64,000 nt of DNA from an uncultured Bacteroidales bacterium. Its GTDB lineage: Bacteria > Bacteroidota > Bacteroidia > Bacteroidales > F082. The stretch is from NCBI GenBank assembly GCA_900317055.1, contig ONFF01000003.1, forward strand, positions 62,001-126,000, read 5' to 3'. Below the pieces are notes generated by a model. That model was given only the letters and a program-made list of their open reading frames with translations, did no database searches and was not told the DNA's origin. The stretch's first letter is position 1. Every line of letters starts with the position of its first letter. Made by a program: the position numbers and the translations under genes. Below are positions 18,166 to 27,672 of this stretch, one piece after another.

Positions 18166-18402
18166 TGGTTTTTCTTTGTTGACGCTGCTTGCAGGCTTCT
18201 ATTTTGTCTTTGTCATTGGCAAGAAGGGCCAGAAAAATGTGTGCAAGATGGTGAAAAACCATAGACAACCCCATAGACAAAGGGGTATGTTCGGATTTCT
18301 TAATAGCTGAAATCCAATTCTTTATAAAATTCATTCATTGCTAATTGATAGACAAGGCGGTCGAAGGGCTTGACATGTCATTTTTCGCATTGGAGGATGG
18401 TA

Positions 18403-18410
18403 TATCTTTG
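18403..18410 (+). promoter_or_regulatory. -7 element before InlB-repeat lipoprotein
   Basis: TATCTTTG, 43 bases before the ATG at 18454. A T-rich stretch at 18381-18385 lies at about -33 spacing. The 240 bases before it, after the DUF2490 gene, hold no gene; the only structure seen is a short hairpin CCCC-ATAGACAAA-GGGG near 18270. Confidence 0.55.
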
Positions 18411-18453
18411 CAGCAAACAAATGTCTGAATTATTAACCTTAAAATCTAAAACT

Positions 18454-20106
18454 ATGAAAGCAAAAGTATTAGCATTGAGTCTCACACTCATCTTATTGTT
18501 GGCGGTCACTTCTTGTACTAAGGAATATACCGTCACGGTCAATTCTAGCAACGAAACATGGGGAACGGTCACTGGTGGTGGCACTTACGCATCTGGCGCC
18601 ACGGCAACCCTTGCAGCTGTCCCAGCCACTGACTGCTTCTTCGTGAAATGGAACGATGAAGTCACCGACAACCCTCGCACCATCACTGTCACCAAAGACA
18701 TTACTTACACTGCCTACTTCGCCGAGAATACTGGCGAAACCTTCACCGTCACGGTCAATTCGAACAACGAAGCATGGGGGACGGTCACGGGCAGTGGTAC
18801 TTACCCAGCTGGCACTACGGCAACCCTTGCAGCTGTTCCGGCCACCAACTGCCTCTTTGTGAAATGGAACGATGAAGTCACCGACAACCCACGCACCGTT
18901 ACCGTAGCCAGCGATGTCACCTACACCGCCTACTTCGCCGAGAAGTCTGGCGGCAATTTCTCCTTCTCTGGTAAGGTGCAGAAAGGTCCTTTCGTGACCG
19001 GCGCCACTATTACCGTCAACGAGCTCAATGAAAACCTTGGGCAGACCGGCAAGTCGTTCACCACCTCTATCGCTTCCGATGACGGCAGTTTCAGCCTCAG
19101 CAATCTTGAGATGGAATCGGATTTGGCCTTGCTCTCTGGCAATGGTTTCTATTTTAACGAGGTGCTTGGTCAGCTCTCGTCATCACAAATTACCTTGCAA
19201 GCCATTGCTGACTTGACTGATGAAGAGACTGTCAACATCAATGTGCTGACCCACATCACCAAGTCCCGCATCGAGACCCTTGTGGGAGAGGGCATGAGTT
19301 TCACCGATGCCAAACGACAGGCTGAAGGGGAATTTCAAGATTTTCTCGGCGTGACCGAACATTTCAATCAAGGCTTCGAACAGATGTCCATCGCCTCGCA
19401 AGGTGACTTCAACGCCATGCTGCTCGCCTTCTCCATCATCCTGCAAAGGCCGTCCAACAACATTGCGGTAGTTCCCACCCTTCCGGCCGAGTTGACCTGG
19501 CTCATGACAAGTCTCTCTACCGATTTTGCTAGCGATGGTGCCATTAACGACGAAGCATTGGTCGATACGCTGCTCTACAATATCTCAATACAAAACCAGA
19601 GGTACATCAGGCAGCGTATCCAAAACTACTATTCCGGATTAGGCCAAAATGTGGAAATTCCTGACTTTGAGTCCTATATCGCGATGTTCCAAGCCGCGCA
19701 CCAGGAATTGGTCACTGAATTCATCTATCCCGACGAGGCCAGTCCTGTACCAGAACTTGGTCCTGGAGGCGAAGTGGCTAACATCCTCGTGAAAGACATG
19801 ACGCAATTCGACGGCACGCATGCCTATGTTGTAGCGGCTATCACGCCTCTACGGAAGAGCCTTAAGGTGAAAGTCACGGGCAATGTACGAGTTGATGCAG
19901 GCCTCAACAACGGCTGGGTCATTACCGATAACTCTAATAATGGTTTCACCATTGAGCCACAGCGTCAAAACGAGCTTGTCTCAATGCTTGTTTACCTCAA
20001 AGGCGATAGTAAAGACGGCTCCGCTACCATTGAATATTATGAAGACTCCGACACGCCGACCTTTACCAAGCAAATCACATGGACAGGCGGTTGGTCTCCT
20101 TTCTAA
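18454..20106 (+). CDS. Lipoprotein with two InlB B-repeats
   Basis: The start at 18454 gives a lipoprotein signal (MKAKVLALSLTLILLLAVTSC). Two near-identical Listeria-Bacteroides (InlB B, beta-grasp) repeats follow at about residues 24-90 and 94-160, each of the form TVTVNS-x-NE-x-WGTVTG ... GTY ... VKWNDEVTDNPRT. The remaining 390 residues begin with FSFSGKVQKGPFVTGATITV, an adhesin-like region also found in large Bacteroidota surface lipoproteins, then a helical part (FEQMSIASQGDFNAMLLAFSI). Probably surface exposed, with an adhesion or binding role by analogy. The repeats are also nearly identical in DNA. Confidence 0.8.
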   Translation: MKAKVLALSLTLILLLAVTSCTKEYTVTVNSSNETWGTVTGGGTYASGATATLAAVPATDCFFVKWNDEVTDNPRTITVTKDITYTAYFAENTGETFTVTVNSNNEAWGTVTGSGTYPAGTTATLAAVPATNCLFVKWNDEVTDNPRTVTVASDVTYTAYFAEKSGGNFSFSGKVQKGPFVTGATITVNELNENLGQTGKSFTTSIASDDGSFSLSNLEMESDLALLSGNGFYFNEVLGQLSSSQITLQAIADLTDEETVNINVLTHITKSRIETLVGEGMSFTDAKRQAEGEFQDFLGVTEHFNQGFEQMSIASQGDFNAMLLAFSIILQRPSNNIAVVPTLPAELTWLMTSLSTDFASDGAINDEALVDTLLYNISIQNQRYIRQRIQNYYSGLGQNVEIPDFESYIAMFQAAHQELVTEFIYPDEASPVPELGPGGEVANILVKDMTQFDGTHAYVVAAITPLRKSLKVKVTGNVRVDAGLNNGWVITDNSNNGFTIEPQRQNELVSMLVYLKGDSKDGSATIEYYEDSDTPTFTKQITWTGGWSPF

Positions 20107-20133
20107 TATAAGTAGAGCAACAACTTTTTCAAC

Positions 20134-20168
20134 AAAAAGCCATTTTTCTTTGGGAAATGGCTTTTTTG
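20134..20168 (+). terminator. Rho-independent terminator
   Basis: Perfect 12-bp stem AAAAAGCCATTT / AAATGGCTTTTT with a 9-base loop and a T run. It separates the InlB-repeat gene from the macroglobulin gene. Confidence 0.88.
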
Positions 20169-20184
20169 TTTCAGTAAAACTTTC

Positions 20185-20192
20185 TATTTTTG
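20185..20192 (+). promoter_or_regulatory. -7 element of the alpha-2-macroglobulin gene
   Basis: TATTTTTG, 35 bases before the ATG at 20227. A TTTG at 20165-20168 lies upstream at a short 16-base spacing. Confidence 0.5.
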
Positions 20193-20226
20193 TACTCTCG
20201 AATCTATTCACTAAAACCTAAACGAT

Positions 20227-23200
20227 ATGAGAACAAAACAAAGAATGAAAAAAATCGGCAGCATCGGCCTGGTGGTTGCTATGCTGCTGCTCTGCTTCCT
20301 GCCCTCATGCGGCAAGAAGGGAACGGGCGGACAGAATGCCTCTTTCGTGGAGCGCATCCAGCCTATCAATGAAGCCCTGCTGCCTTTGTTGGACAGCTAC
20401 ACCTCGGGTGTGGTCGCCGCAGGCGAGCCCATCGTGGTGCGCTTCAAGAACCCAGAGACGATGAAGGTGAAGTTTGGCGAGACCATCCCCGCCAAAGCCT
20501 TCCAGTTCACGCCTGCCTTGAAAGGTAGTGCCTACTGGGTTGACGAGAACACCGTCGGCTTCCAGTACGACAACATCGACAAGGAACAGAACTATGTCTG
20601 CAAGTTCCGCGTCTCCGACTTCGTGGACTGCGGCTCCGAGCAAGCCCTTGAGTTCGGCTTCGGCGTGCGCCGCCAGAACTTGAGCCTCGTGGCCCAGCAG
20701 CCCATCTGCCTGTCAAATGAAACGATGAACTACAACCTGCGCATCGCCTTTGCCGTGCCTGTCGACCAAGATGAGGCCGTCAAGATGTTTGATGAGGGCT
20801 TCCGCAAGAGCCATCCCGTGGAGATGACCTATGTCGGGAACAATGTCTATGACTTTGAGATTCAAAACTTTGAGCGTAAGAGTGAGAACTACGATGTGCA
20901 TGTAGTCCTCGATGGCAAGGGTGTCGACGCCAAAGCCAAGATGGAACGCGACTTGACCATCTATGCACAAGGTATCTTCATCCCTCTGGCCTTCGATGTC
21001 GATCAAAGCTCCGACCATGCCACTTTGTTCTTCAGCCAGCCGCTGAAGGAGTCGCAAAACCTCATGGGCTTTATCACCAAAGACAATAACTTGGGCTATA
21101 AGGCTGACATCAAGGGGAATAAGATTGACTTCTATTTCGACAAGAGTAACCTCTACAGATACCAGTTGGATGAGCTGAAGATTGGCGTGAACAGCGGTAT
21201 CCGTTCCGACAACGGCATGGTGCTTCAAGAGGACTATGAGTATGCCTTGGACCTGACCGAAGTGCAGCCTAAGGTGCGTTGGACCGATGATGGCGTCATC
21301 ATTCCCAATGTGGATGAGACAACGGTCTATTTCGATGCCATCTGCCTGAATGGCGTGACATTGAGAATCATCCGCGTCTTCGACGACAACATCCTTTCAT
21401 TCCTACAGGACAACGAACTGACCGAGACCTATGGCGTGCGTAAGGCAGGCCGCTTGGAGAAGAAAGTGCGTCTGGCCATCGACAACCCCTATCCCAACCA
21501 GTGGAAGACTTTCCCCATCAAACTATCCGATTATGTTAAGGTGGAGCCAGGTGCCATGTATCAGCTGAGCCTCAATTTCGGTCCTGCCGACTACACTTTC
21601 GCCTCCGATGAGATGAGGAATGCTGTTGTTGACAACAACGACGAGAAAGAAGCCAATTATTGGGATGGCGAGGGCTACGACTACAAGGAATACCGTTACG
21701 ATGGCGAATACGGCGATCCTAACGGCTACTATTATTATAACTATGTGGAGAAACAGAAGAACATCGTCGTCAGCGACCTCGCTGTGACGGCCAAGATGGG
21801 TCGCAACGACTTGGTGGATGTCTTTGTCTATCGCATCTCTGATGCCCAGCCGGCAGCGGGCGCTCAAGTGGTGGCCTACAACTTCCAGAAACAGGAACTC
21901 AGTAAGGGCACTGTCGATGGCAAGGGTCATCTGCAACTGCAATGCGCTAACCGTCCCGCTTTCGTGGTGGCTACCGACAAGAAAGGTAGCAAATCGGTTA
22001 TCAAGCTGAACGATGGTAATGCCTTGTCGTACAGCCGCTTCAATGTGTCTGGCGAGCCAGTCGAGAAGGGTGTGACAGCCTTTGCATACTCCAACCGTGG
22101 CGTTTGGCGTCCCGGCGATGACCTGCAACTCAACCTCATGCTCAACGACCTGGAATCCTCGCTGCCCGATGACTATCCCGTTGTCCTCGAGGTGATTGAT
22201 GCCAATGGCCGTCTCTATGCCAAGCAGGTGAACACCAAGCCTGTCAACGACATCTATTGCTTCACCGTTCCGACCAATGTGTCGGATGAGACGGGTCTTT
22301 GGACGGCACGCTTCAAAGTGGGTACAAGCACCATCACCAAGAACCTCCGTGTGGAGACTGTGAAGCCCAACCGTTTGGAGATGAAGTTTGACCTGCCTGA
22401 GGTCATCAGCCTCTCGCGCAATGAGCGTGTCAACCTGAATGCGAAATGGCTCAACGGCATGAAAGCCAATGGTTTGAAGACCGAAGTGGATGTGCAATTG
22501 CGTGGCGGACAGACTTCGTTTAAGGAGTTCCCCAACTATTCTTTTGTCAATGAGATGCAAAGCTTTGAACCTCAAGAGATTTCGCTCTTCAGTGGGCAGC
22601 TGACTGCTGAAGGCAACACAAATGTTGGCTTTGGCCCTTTGGAGGATGTGTATGCCGCTCAGATGATGAACGGTACTTTCATCGTGAAGGTCTTTGAGCA
22701 AGGTGGCGATTTCAGCATCGCCTCGTTCACTTCGAAGCTGTCGCCTTACGAGCGTTATGTGGGTGTCGATTTGCCTCCAACTTCCTCAAAATACGGTAGC
22801 TATTATGACACGAACAAGGACTGGAAGTTCAACATCGCCATGGTCAACGAGAATGGCACGGCTTGCAAGTCATCGGTCGCTCTGGACTATGCCCTTTATA
22901 AGTTGGATTACTACTGGTGGTGGTCGAGCGAGGATGAATACAGTCTGCAACGCTATGCTTCAGGCACTTACAAAGCCCCTTATCAGAATGGCAGCCTGAC
23001 CTGCAATGGCACCACTTCGGTGACCTTCAACATTCCGAACGACAAATGGGGTAGCTACCTCTTTATTGTCAACGACAAACAGGGTAGACATACCTTCGCC
23101 AAGGTCATCAACTTCGACTGGGGTTATGGCCACTCTTCATCTGCTTCGGGTGCTCCTGCCCAGCTTTCGCTGAAGACCACGGCTGAGAGTTACGAGGTAG

Positions 23201-25743
23201 GCGAGAAGATGGTGGTGACCTTCCCCGCCAACAACAAGGCCAAGGCTCTTGTCACGGTGGAAGCCAACGACAAGGTGTTGCAAACCATGTTGGTGGAGAA
23301 CCTCGGTGAGGAAGGCAAGGTGGAAATCACGACTACTGAGGAAATGATTCCGAATGTTTATGTCTATGTGGCCTTGATTCAGCCGCATGACGCCAACAAC
23401 GACCTGCCGATTCGTCTCTATGGTGTGGTACCCGTGAAGGTGGAAAACAAGAAACTGCAATTGCAGCCCAACATCCAAATCCCCGAAACGGCCAACACAA
23501 AGAAAAAGATTGATGTGAAGGTGAGCGAAGCCGCCGGACAAGCCATGACCTATACTTTGGCCATCGTCGACGAAGGTATCCTCGGCCTGACCAACTTCTC
23601 CACGCCGAATCCTTACGGTTACTTCAACAGCAAGCAGGCTTTGAGTGTGCGCACTTGGGACAACTACGCCAGCATTGTCGATGCGTTCAGCGGCGAGTTG
23701 GGCTCGGTCTACGCCATCGGTGGTGACGGTGTCCTCAACCAGGAAGTCACCTTAGACAAGCGCTTCAAGGCCTATGCAGTCACTTTAGGACCTTTCGAGT
23801 TGAAGGCTGGCGATGCCAACACCCACAGCTTCGAGGTGCCGCAATGCTCCGGTGCCTTGCGCTTTATGGTGGTGGCCAAGGGTAAAGGCAAGGCTTTCGG
23901 TTCATCCGACAAGCGTATGACCGTGGTCGACCCGATCAACCTTTATGCCTCCGCTCCGCGTGTGGTGGCTCCTGGCGATGAGCTTAATCTCAAGGTACAG
24001 GTGCAGGCTCCCACGATGAAGAACAAGACCTTGGAGGTCAAGTTCAACAATAAGAACCTCAACCCCGTGGATGCTTTGCCGACTTCAGTGAAGATTGATG
24101 GCAACGGTGAAGGTTTGGTGGCCGTCAGAACGACCATCCCCAAGACCTTGGGCAACGCTGAGCTGAATGTGTCGGTGACGGGTGAGGGTTACACCGCCGA
24201 GTCGTCGACGCAGATGCCTATCCGCATGCCTTACGCCGAGCGTCGCAACACTATTACGAAGGACATCGAGGCAGGTCAAACGGTGACTGTACCATTCAAC
24301 TTGGAGGGCATGGATGGCACGCAGCAAGGCAATGTCACCGTGTCATCGCTCTTGCCCATCGACCTCTTCGGTCGCATCGACTACCTGTTGGGTTATCCGC
24401 ATGGTTGCCTCGAACAGACGACCTCGAAGGCCTTCCCGCAGCTCTACCTGAACTATTTCATCCAACTTGATGAAAAGGCCAAGGAAGAGATGAAGAACAA
24501 TGTGGAGACAGCTATCACCAATTTGAAGTCGTACCAGAAGTCCGACAACTCGATGACCAACTGGCCTGGTGGCAATTACTCCAACGCTTGGACTGAGATT
24601 TATGCCCTGCATTTCTTGGTTGAGGCCAATAAGCAAGGCTACAATGTGCCGCAGTACTTCATTGACGGTCTGCTGAGCTATCAGGCCGACCGCGCTAAGC
24701 AGTGGAAGAACAACATCGACTACAAGTGGGGCGAGACCATCCAAGCTTACCGTCTCTTCGTGCTGGCCTTGGCTGGCAAGCCTGAGATGGGTGCCATGAA
24801 CCGTTTCAAGGAACTTGAGATGCATTATGACTTGACTAAGGCATTGTCTGCTGCCGCTTTTGCCCAGACGGGTAAGACCAGCATCGCGCAGAACCTGTTG
24901 CCCACCGTAACCGAGGGTCAGGTGATGTCAGACTACTACACATCCTATGGATCCGATATCCGCGACCTGGCCTTCTTGACCTATGCTCAGATGCTCTGCG
25001 ATGTCGATAATCAGACAGTTCAGAATAATGTCAACAATGTGTGTCGCATGATGAGCTCACGCCATTATGTGGACACCCAGTCGACAGCTTTCGCGCTCTT
25101 TGTCTTGGGTAAGTATGCCGAGAAGATGAATGTTGTCAATTCTGGTCTCTCTGCTACCGTCAAGGTGAACGGCGAGGAGCGTACGCTGAACACCAATATG
25201 GCTTCGGTAGGCTTTGGCTACACGCCGAAGTTGGGCGGCAACACGATCGAGATCAAGAACAACGGTGACCACAAGATGGTGGCCAACCTCTACACCAAGA
25301 CCTCGGTCGCCGAATACGATATGAACGAATCCGGCAACCTGATTAAGATGTCGGTGAACTACTTCGACAAGAGCGGTGCTTCTGCCAACTTGACTTCGTT
25401 GAATGCCGGTACCGACCTGCGCGTGCAGATCACGGTCCAGAACCCGAGCGAGTGGAAAGTCACCGAGCTGGCCTTGTCATACTACCTGCCTTCGGGTTGG
25501 GAGTTGGTCAACGACCGCTTGATGGGCGACATGACGGGCAACGAAGGTGCCAAGCACCTCGACCTGCGTGACGACCGCGCTTACTTCTACTTCGACCTCT
25601 ATCCTGGCGACAAGAAGACCTTCACGCTAAAGGTCAACGCCACCTACGAGGGCAACTACATGATTCCCGCCATCCGCTGCGAGGACATGTACAACGATGA
25701 GATTTATTACCAGATCCCGGCTCGTGGGTGTGTGGTGAAATGA
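20227..25743 (+). CDS. Bacterial alpha-2-macroglobulin lipoprotein with thioester
   Basis: Periplasmic protease-trapping protein of 1,838 residues. Lipoprotein signal with lipobox LPSC (Cys28). The order is N-terminal MG domains, an MG2-like region, the bait region, and the thioester domain. The thioester motif CLEQ is intact at residues 1394-1397 (GYPHGCLEQTTSKAF), so covalent trapping is possible. The C-terminal part is the receptor-binding-like domain. Bacterial macroglobulins usually sit beside pbpC and guard the periplasm after wall damage. Here pbpC lies 10.7 kb away, at 36411, with an accessory island in between. A hairpin ends the gene at 25766. Confidence 0.93.
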   Translation: MRTKQRMKKIGSIGLVVAMLLLCFLPSCGKKGTGGQNASFVERIQPINEALLPLLDSYTSGVVAAGEPIVVRFKNPETMKVKFGETIPAKAFQFTPALKGSAYWVDENTVGFQYDNIDKEQNYVCKFRVSDFVDCGSEQALEFGFGVRRQNLSLVAQQPICLSNETMNYNLRIAFAVPVDQDEAVKMFDEGFRKSHPVEMTYVGNNVYDFEIQNFERKSENYDVHVVLDGKGVDAKAKMERDLTIYAQGIFIPLAFDVDQSSDHATLFFSQPLKESQNLMGFITKDNNLGYKADIKGNKIDFYFDKSNLYRYQLDELKIGVNSGIRSDNGMVLQEDYEYALDLTEVQPKVRWTDDGVIIPNVDETTVYFDAICLNGVTLRIIRVFDDNILSFLQDNELTETYGVRKAGRLEKKVRLAIDNPYPNQWKTFPIKLSDYVKVEPGAMYQLSLNFGPADYTFASDEMRNAVVDNNDEKEANYWDGEGYDYKEYRYDGEYGDPNGYYYYNYVEKQKNIVVSDLAVTAKMGRNDLVDVFVYRISDAQPAAGAQVVAYNFQKQELSKGTVDGKGHLQLQCANRPAFVVATDKKGSKSVIKLNDGNALSYSRFNVSGEPVEKGVTAFAYSNRGVWRPGDDLQLNLMLNDLESSLPDDYPVVLEVIDANGRLYAKQVNTKPVNDIYCFTVPTNVSDETGLWTARFKVGTSTITKNLRVETVKPNRLEMKFDLPEVISLSRNERVNLNAKWLNGMKANGLKTEVDVQLRGGQTSFKEFPNYSFVNEMQSFEPQEISLFSGQLTAEGNTNVGFGPLEDVYAAQMMNGTFIVKVFEQGGDFSIASFTSKLSPYERYVGVDLPPTSSKYGSYYDTNKDWKFNIAMVNENGTACKSSVALDYALYKLDYYWWWSSEDEYSLQRYASGTYKAPYQNGSLTCNGTTSVTFNIPNDKWGSYLFIVNDKQGRHTFAKVINFDWGYGHSSSASGAPAQLSLKTTAESYEVGEKMVVTFPANNKAKALVTVEANDKVLQTMLVENLGEEGKVEITTTEEMIPNVYVYVALIQPHDANNDLPIRLYGVVPVKVENKKLQLQPNIQIPETANTKKKIDVKVSEAAGQAMTYTLAIVDEGILGLTNFSTPNPYGYFNSKQALSVRTWDNYASIVDAFSGELGSVYAIGGDGVLNQEVTLDKRFKAYAVTLGPFELKAGDANTHSFEVPQCSGALRFMVVAKGKGKAFGSSDKRMTVVDPINLYASAPRVVAPGDELNLKVQVQAPTMKNKTLEVKFNNKNLNPVDALPTSVKIDGNGEGLVAVRTTIPKTLGNAELNVSVTGEGYTAESSTQMPIRMPYAERRNTITKDIEAGQTVTVPFNLEGMDGTQQGNVTVSSLLPIDLFGRIDYLLGYPHGCLEQTTSKAFPQLYLNYFIQLDEKAKEEMKNNVETAITNLKSYQKSDNSMTNWPGGNYSNAWTEIYALHFLVEANKQGYNVPQYFIDGLLSYQADRAKQWKNNIDYKWGETIQAYRLFVLALAGKPEMGAMNRFKELEMHYDLTKALSAAAFAQTGKTSIAQNLLPTVTEGQVMSDYYTSYGSDIRDLAFLTYAQMLCDVDNQTVQNNVNNVCRMMSSRHYVDTQSTAFALFVLGKYAEKMNVVNSGLSATVKVNGEERTLNTNMASVGFGYTPKLGGNTIEIKNNGDHKMVANLYTKTSVAEYDMNESGNLIKMSVNYFDKSGASANLTSLNAGTDLRVQITVQNPSEWKVTELALSYYLPSGWELVNDRLMGDMTGNEGAKHLDLRDDRAYFYFDLYPGDKKTFTLKVNATYEGNYMIPAIRCEDMYNDEIYYQIPARGCVVK

Positions 25744-25765
25744 TTAGTAACGAAATGAACATCGT

Positions 25766-25791
25766 AGGGGCGGGCATGAGTGTCCGCCCCT
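25766..25791. terminator. Strong hairpin after macroglobulin gene (REP-like)
   Basis: AGGGGCGG and CCGCCCCT pair, extended by CA/TG and one G-U around a TGAG loop. No long T run follows. The sequence resembles the widespread GGGGCGG...CCGCCCC intergenic palindromes, so it may be a repeat acting as a terminator. It marks the left end of the low-G+C island. Confidence 0.6.
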
Positions 25792-25895
25792 GTTGTTTTG
25801 GAAAAAGCGAGTTTTATAATTTGCCAAGATTTCGGGGCCAACAAGCATTTTGATGAAATAAATTTCGGGGTCAGCATGATTTTTCTTTGAAAAAA

Positions 25896-25927
25896 TTTGC
25901 GGGATAGAAATATTAATACTACTTTTG
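25896..25927 (+). promoter_or_regulatory. Promoter of DUF4143 ATPase gene
   Basis: TTTG at 25896-25899 and TACTTTTG at 25920-25927 are 20 bases apart, a textbook Bacteroidota promoter. Transcription would start near 25934, which favours the ATG at 25953 over the one at 25941. Confidence 0.75.
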
Positions 25928-25952
25928 CGTCGGATTTTCAATGGGTTATATT

Positions 25953-27287
25953 ATGGATAAAGTGTTTAAGAGAAAAGTATACCATCAATTGTTGGAATGG
26001 AAAGAAACCGAAAATGGTCGTACAGCCATTTTGGTGGAAGGGGCACGGCGCGTGGGGAAGTCCACGATTGTGGAACTGTTCGCGAAACAAGAGTACGAGA
26101 CCTATATCCTTATTGATTTCAATAAAGCAAGTAAGGCAATTATCGCATTATGGGATGACTTGAATGATTTGAATGTGATTTTCCTCAAATTGCAACAAGA
26201 ATATCGGGTGACACTTCATGAGCGCAAGTCTGTCATCGTTTTTGATGAGGTGCAGCATTGCCCGAAAGCACGCCAGGCCATCAAATATTTGGTGCAAGAC
26301 GGCCGTTACGATTATATCGAAACAGGATCGCTAATCAGCATTCACAAGAACACAAAGGATATTACCATCCCGAGCGAGGAGGATAGCATAACGATGTATC
26401 CGATGGATTATGAGGAGTTTCGTTGGGCAATGGGTGATACGGCCTCCATCCCGTTGCTGAAGCAGCAGTTTGAGAAACGCATTTCATTGGGCGATGACAT
26501 CGCTCGCTCCAAGATGCGCGACCTTCGTTTGTATATGTTGGTAGGTGGTATGCCGCAAGCAGTAAATACTTATTTGGACACGAATAATCTGGGCTTGGTA
26601 GATAAAACCAAACGAGGAATTATAAAGTTGTATCTTCAGGATTTTCAAAAAATCGACGCTACTGGAAATGCAGAACGTCTGTTTAAGAATATCCCTGCGC
26701 AATTAAGCAATAATGCTTCGCGGTATCAGCCATATACCGTGATTGGTCAACAGACGGAGAGCAAGATGGCGGAGTTGTTGCAGGACTTGGAAGAGAGTAA
26801 AACGGTGTTGTTTTGCCATCATTGCACAGACCCGAATGTGGGACTGTCATTGAATAAAGATTTGAGCCGATACAAAATGTTTGTGGCCGATACAGGCTTG
26901 TTCGTTACACTTGCGTTTTGGGACAAACGTTACACCGACAATATCATTTATGATAAGCTGTTGAGCGACAAGCTGGAGGCTAATTTGGGCTATGTGTACG
27001 AGAATTTAGTGGCACAAATGCTGGCTTCGGCTGGAAATGAATTGTATTACTACACTTTTGCCAAGGATGCGAAACATAATTACGAGATAGACTTCATATT
27101 GTCTCGAGGCAATAAGATTTGTCCGATAGAAGTTAAGTCGTCGGGATATAAGACCCACAAGTCCTTGGATGCTTTTTCTGAGAAATTTTCCTCGCGTGTG
27201 GGTGAGCGTTATCTTGTTTATACCAAAGACTTACGCAAGGATGGTGAAGCAACGCTGTTGCCGGTTTATATGACAGGGTTGATATAA
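25953..27287 (+). CDS. AAA ATPase with C-terminal DUF4143
   Basis: About 444 residues. The N-terminal AAA_14 domain has a P-loop GARRVGKST (residues 30-38, Lys36) and a Walker B VIVFDEVQHC. The C-terminal DUF4143 part carries EIDFILSRGNKICPIEVKSSG, a degenerate PD-(D/E)xK-like arrangement. These ATPases are frequent, multicopy and mobile in Bacteroidales; no biochemical function is settled, though they are often in variable or defence regions. It has its own promoter and a 385-base gap follows, so it is probably a separate unit from the helicase downstream. Confidence 0.85.
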   Translation: MDKVFKRKVYHQLLEWKETENGRTAILVEGARRVGKSTIVELFAKQEYETYILIDFNKASKAIIALWDDLNDLNVIFLKLQQEYRVTLHERKSVIVFDEVQHCPKARQAIKYLVQDGRYDYIETGSLISIHKNTKDITIPSEEDSITMYPMDYEEFRWAMGDTASIPLLKQQFEKRISLGDDIARSKMRDLRLYMLVGGMPQAVNTYLDTNNLGLVDKTKRGIIKLYLQDFQKIDATGNAERLFKNIPAQLSNNASRYQPYTVIGQQTESKMAELLQDLEESKTVLFCHHCTDPNVGLSLNKDLSRYKMFVADTGLFVTLAFWDKRYTDNIIYDKLLSDKLEANLGYVYENLVAQMLASAGNELYYYTFAKDAKHNYEIDFILSRGNKICPIEVKSSGYKTHKSLDAFSEKFSSRVGERYLVYTKDLRKDGEATLLPVYMTGLI

Positions 27288-27672
27288 GGATTGTTTAGGG
27301 AAAGAAGTTGAAGGATTTTGCTGGGTGAGGGTTGGTATTATATTGTAAACCCAGTTTGGGCGAATCCTTTGCATTTACGACAAGGTTTATCACATCGGTG
27401 CCTCACTGAAGGATTTTGGGAAAAGATGGTTTGCGTATGGATGAATGGAGATTGATACTGATGCGTTATTGCCGAAAATGTAGCACAAGGAAAAAAGTAA
27501 CGCTTGGTATTTACTTAGGCATAACCAACTGGAAACGATGCTAGTTTGATTAAGTATACTGACTTGGAGTTTTTATTTGTTTCTTTTCCAAAACTATTGG
27601 ATTGGATTGAGAAAAATTGCTTAATATTGCAATTTCAAATAATTAATTGGGATAAAGAACTGATTTAGTTGT
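27288..27672. other. 385-bp gap with a degenerate REP fragment
   Basis: No gene seen. CCAGTTTGGGCGAAT at 27351-27365 is identical to 35494-35508, next to the transposase. TAATATTG at 27622-27629 with TTGG at 27597 could be a weak promoter for the helicase. The rest looks like AT-rich filler. Confidence 0.5.

Noticed and set aside
25744-25941. Minus-strand frame with GGHSCPPLRCSF
   Set aside because: Comes from the GGGGCGG palindrome after the macroglobulin gene; no start signal and no domain.
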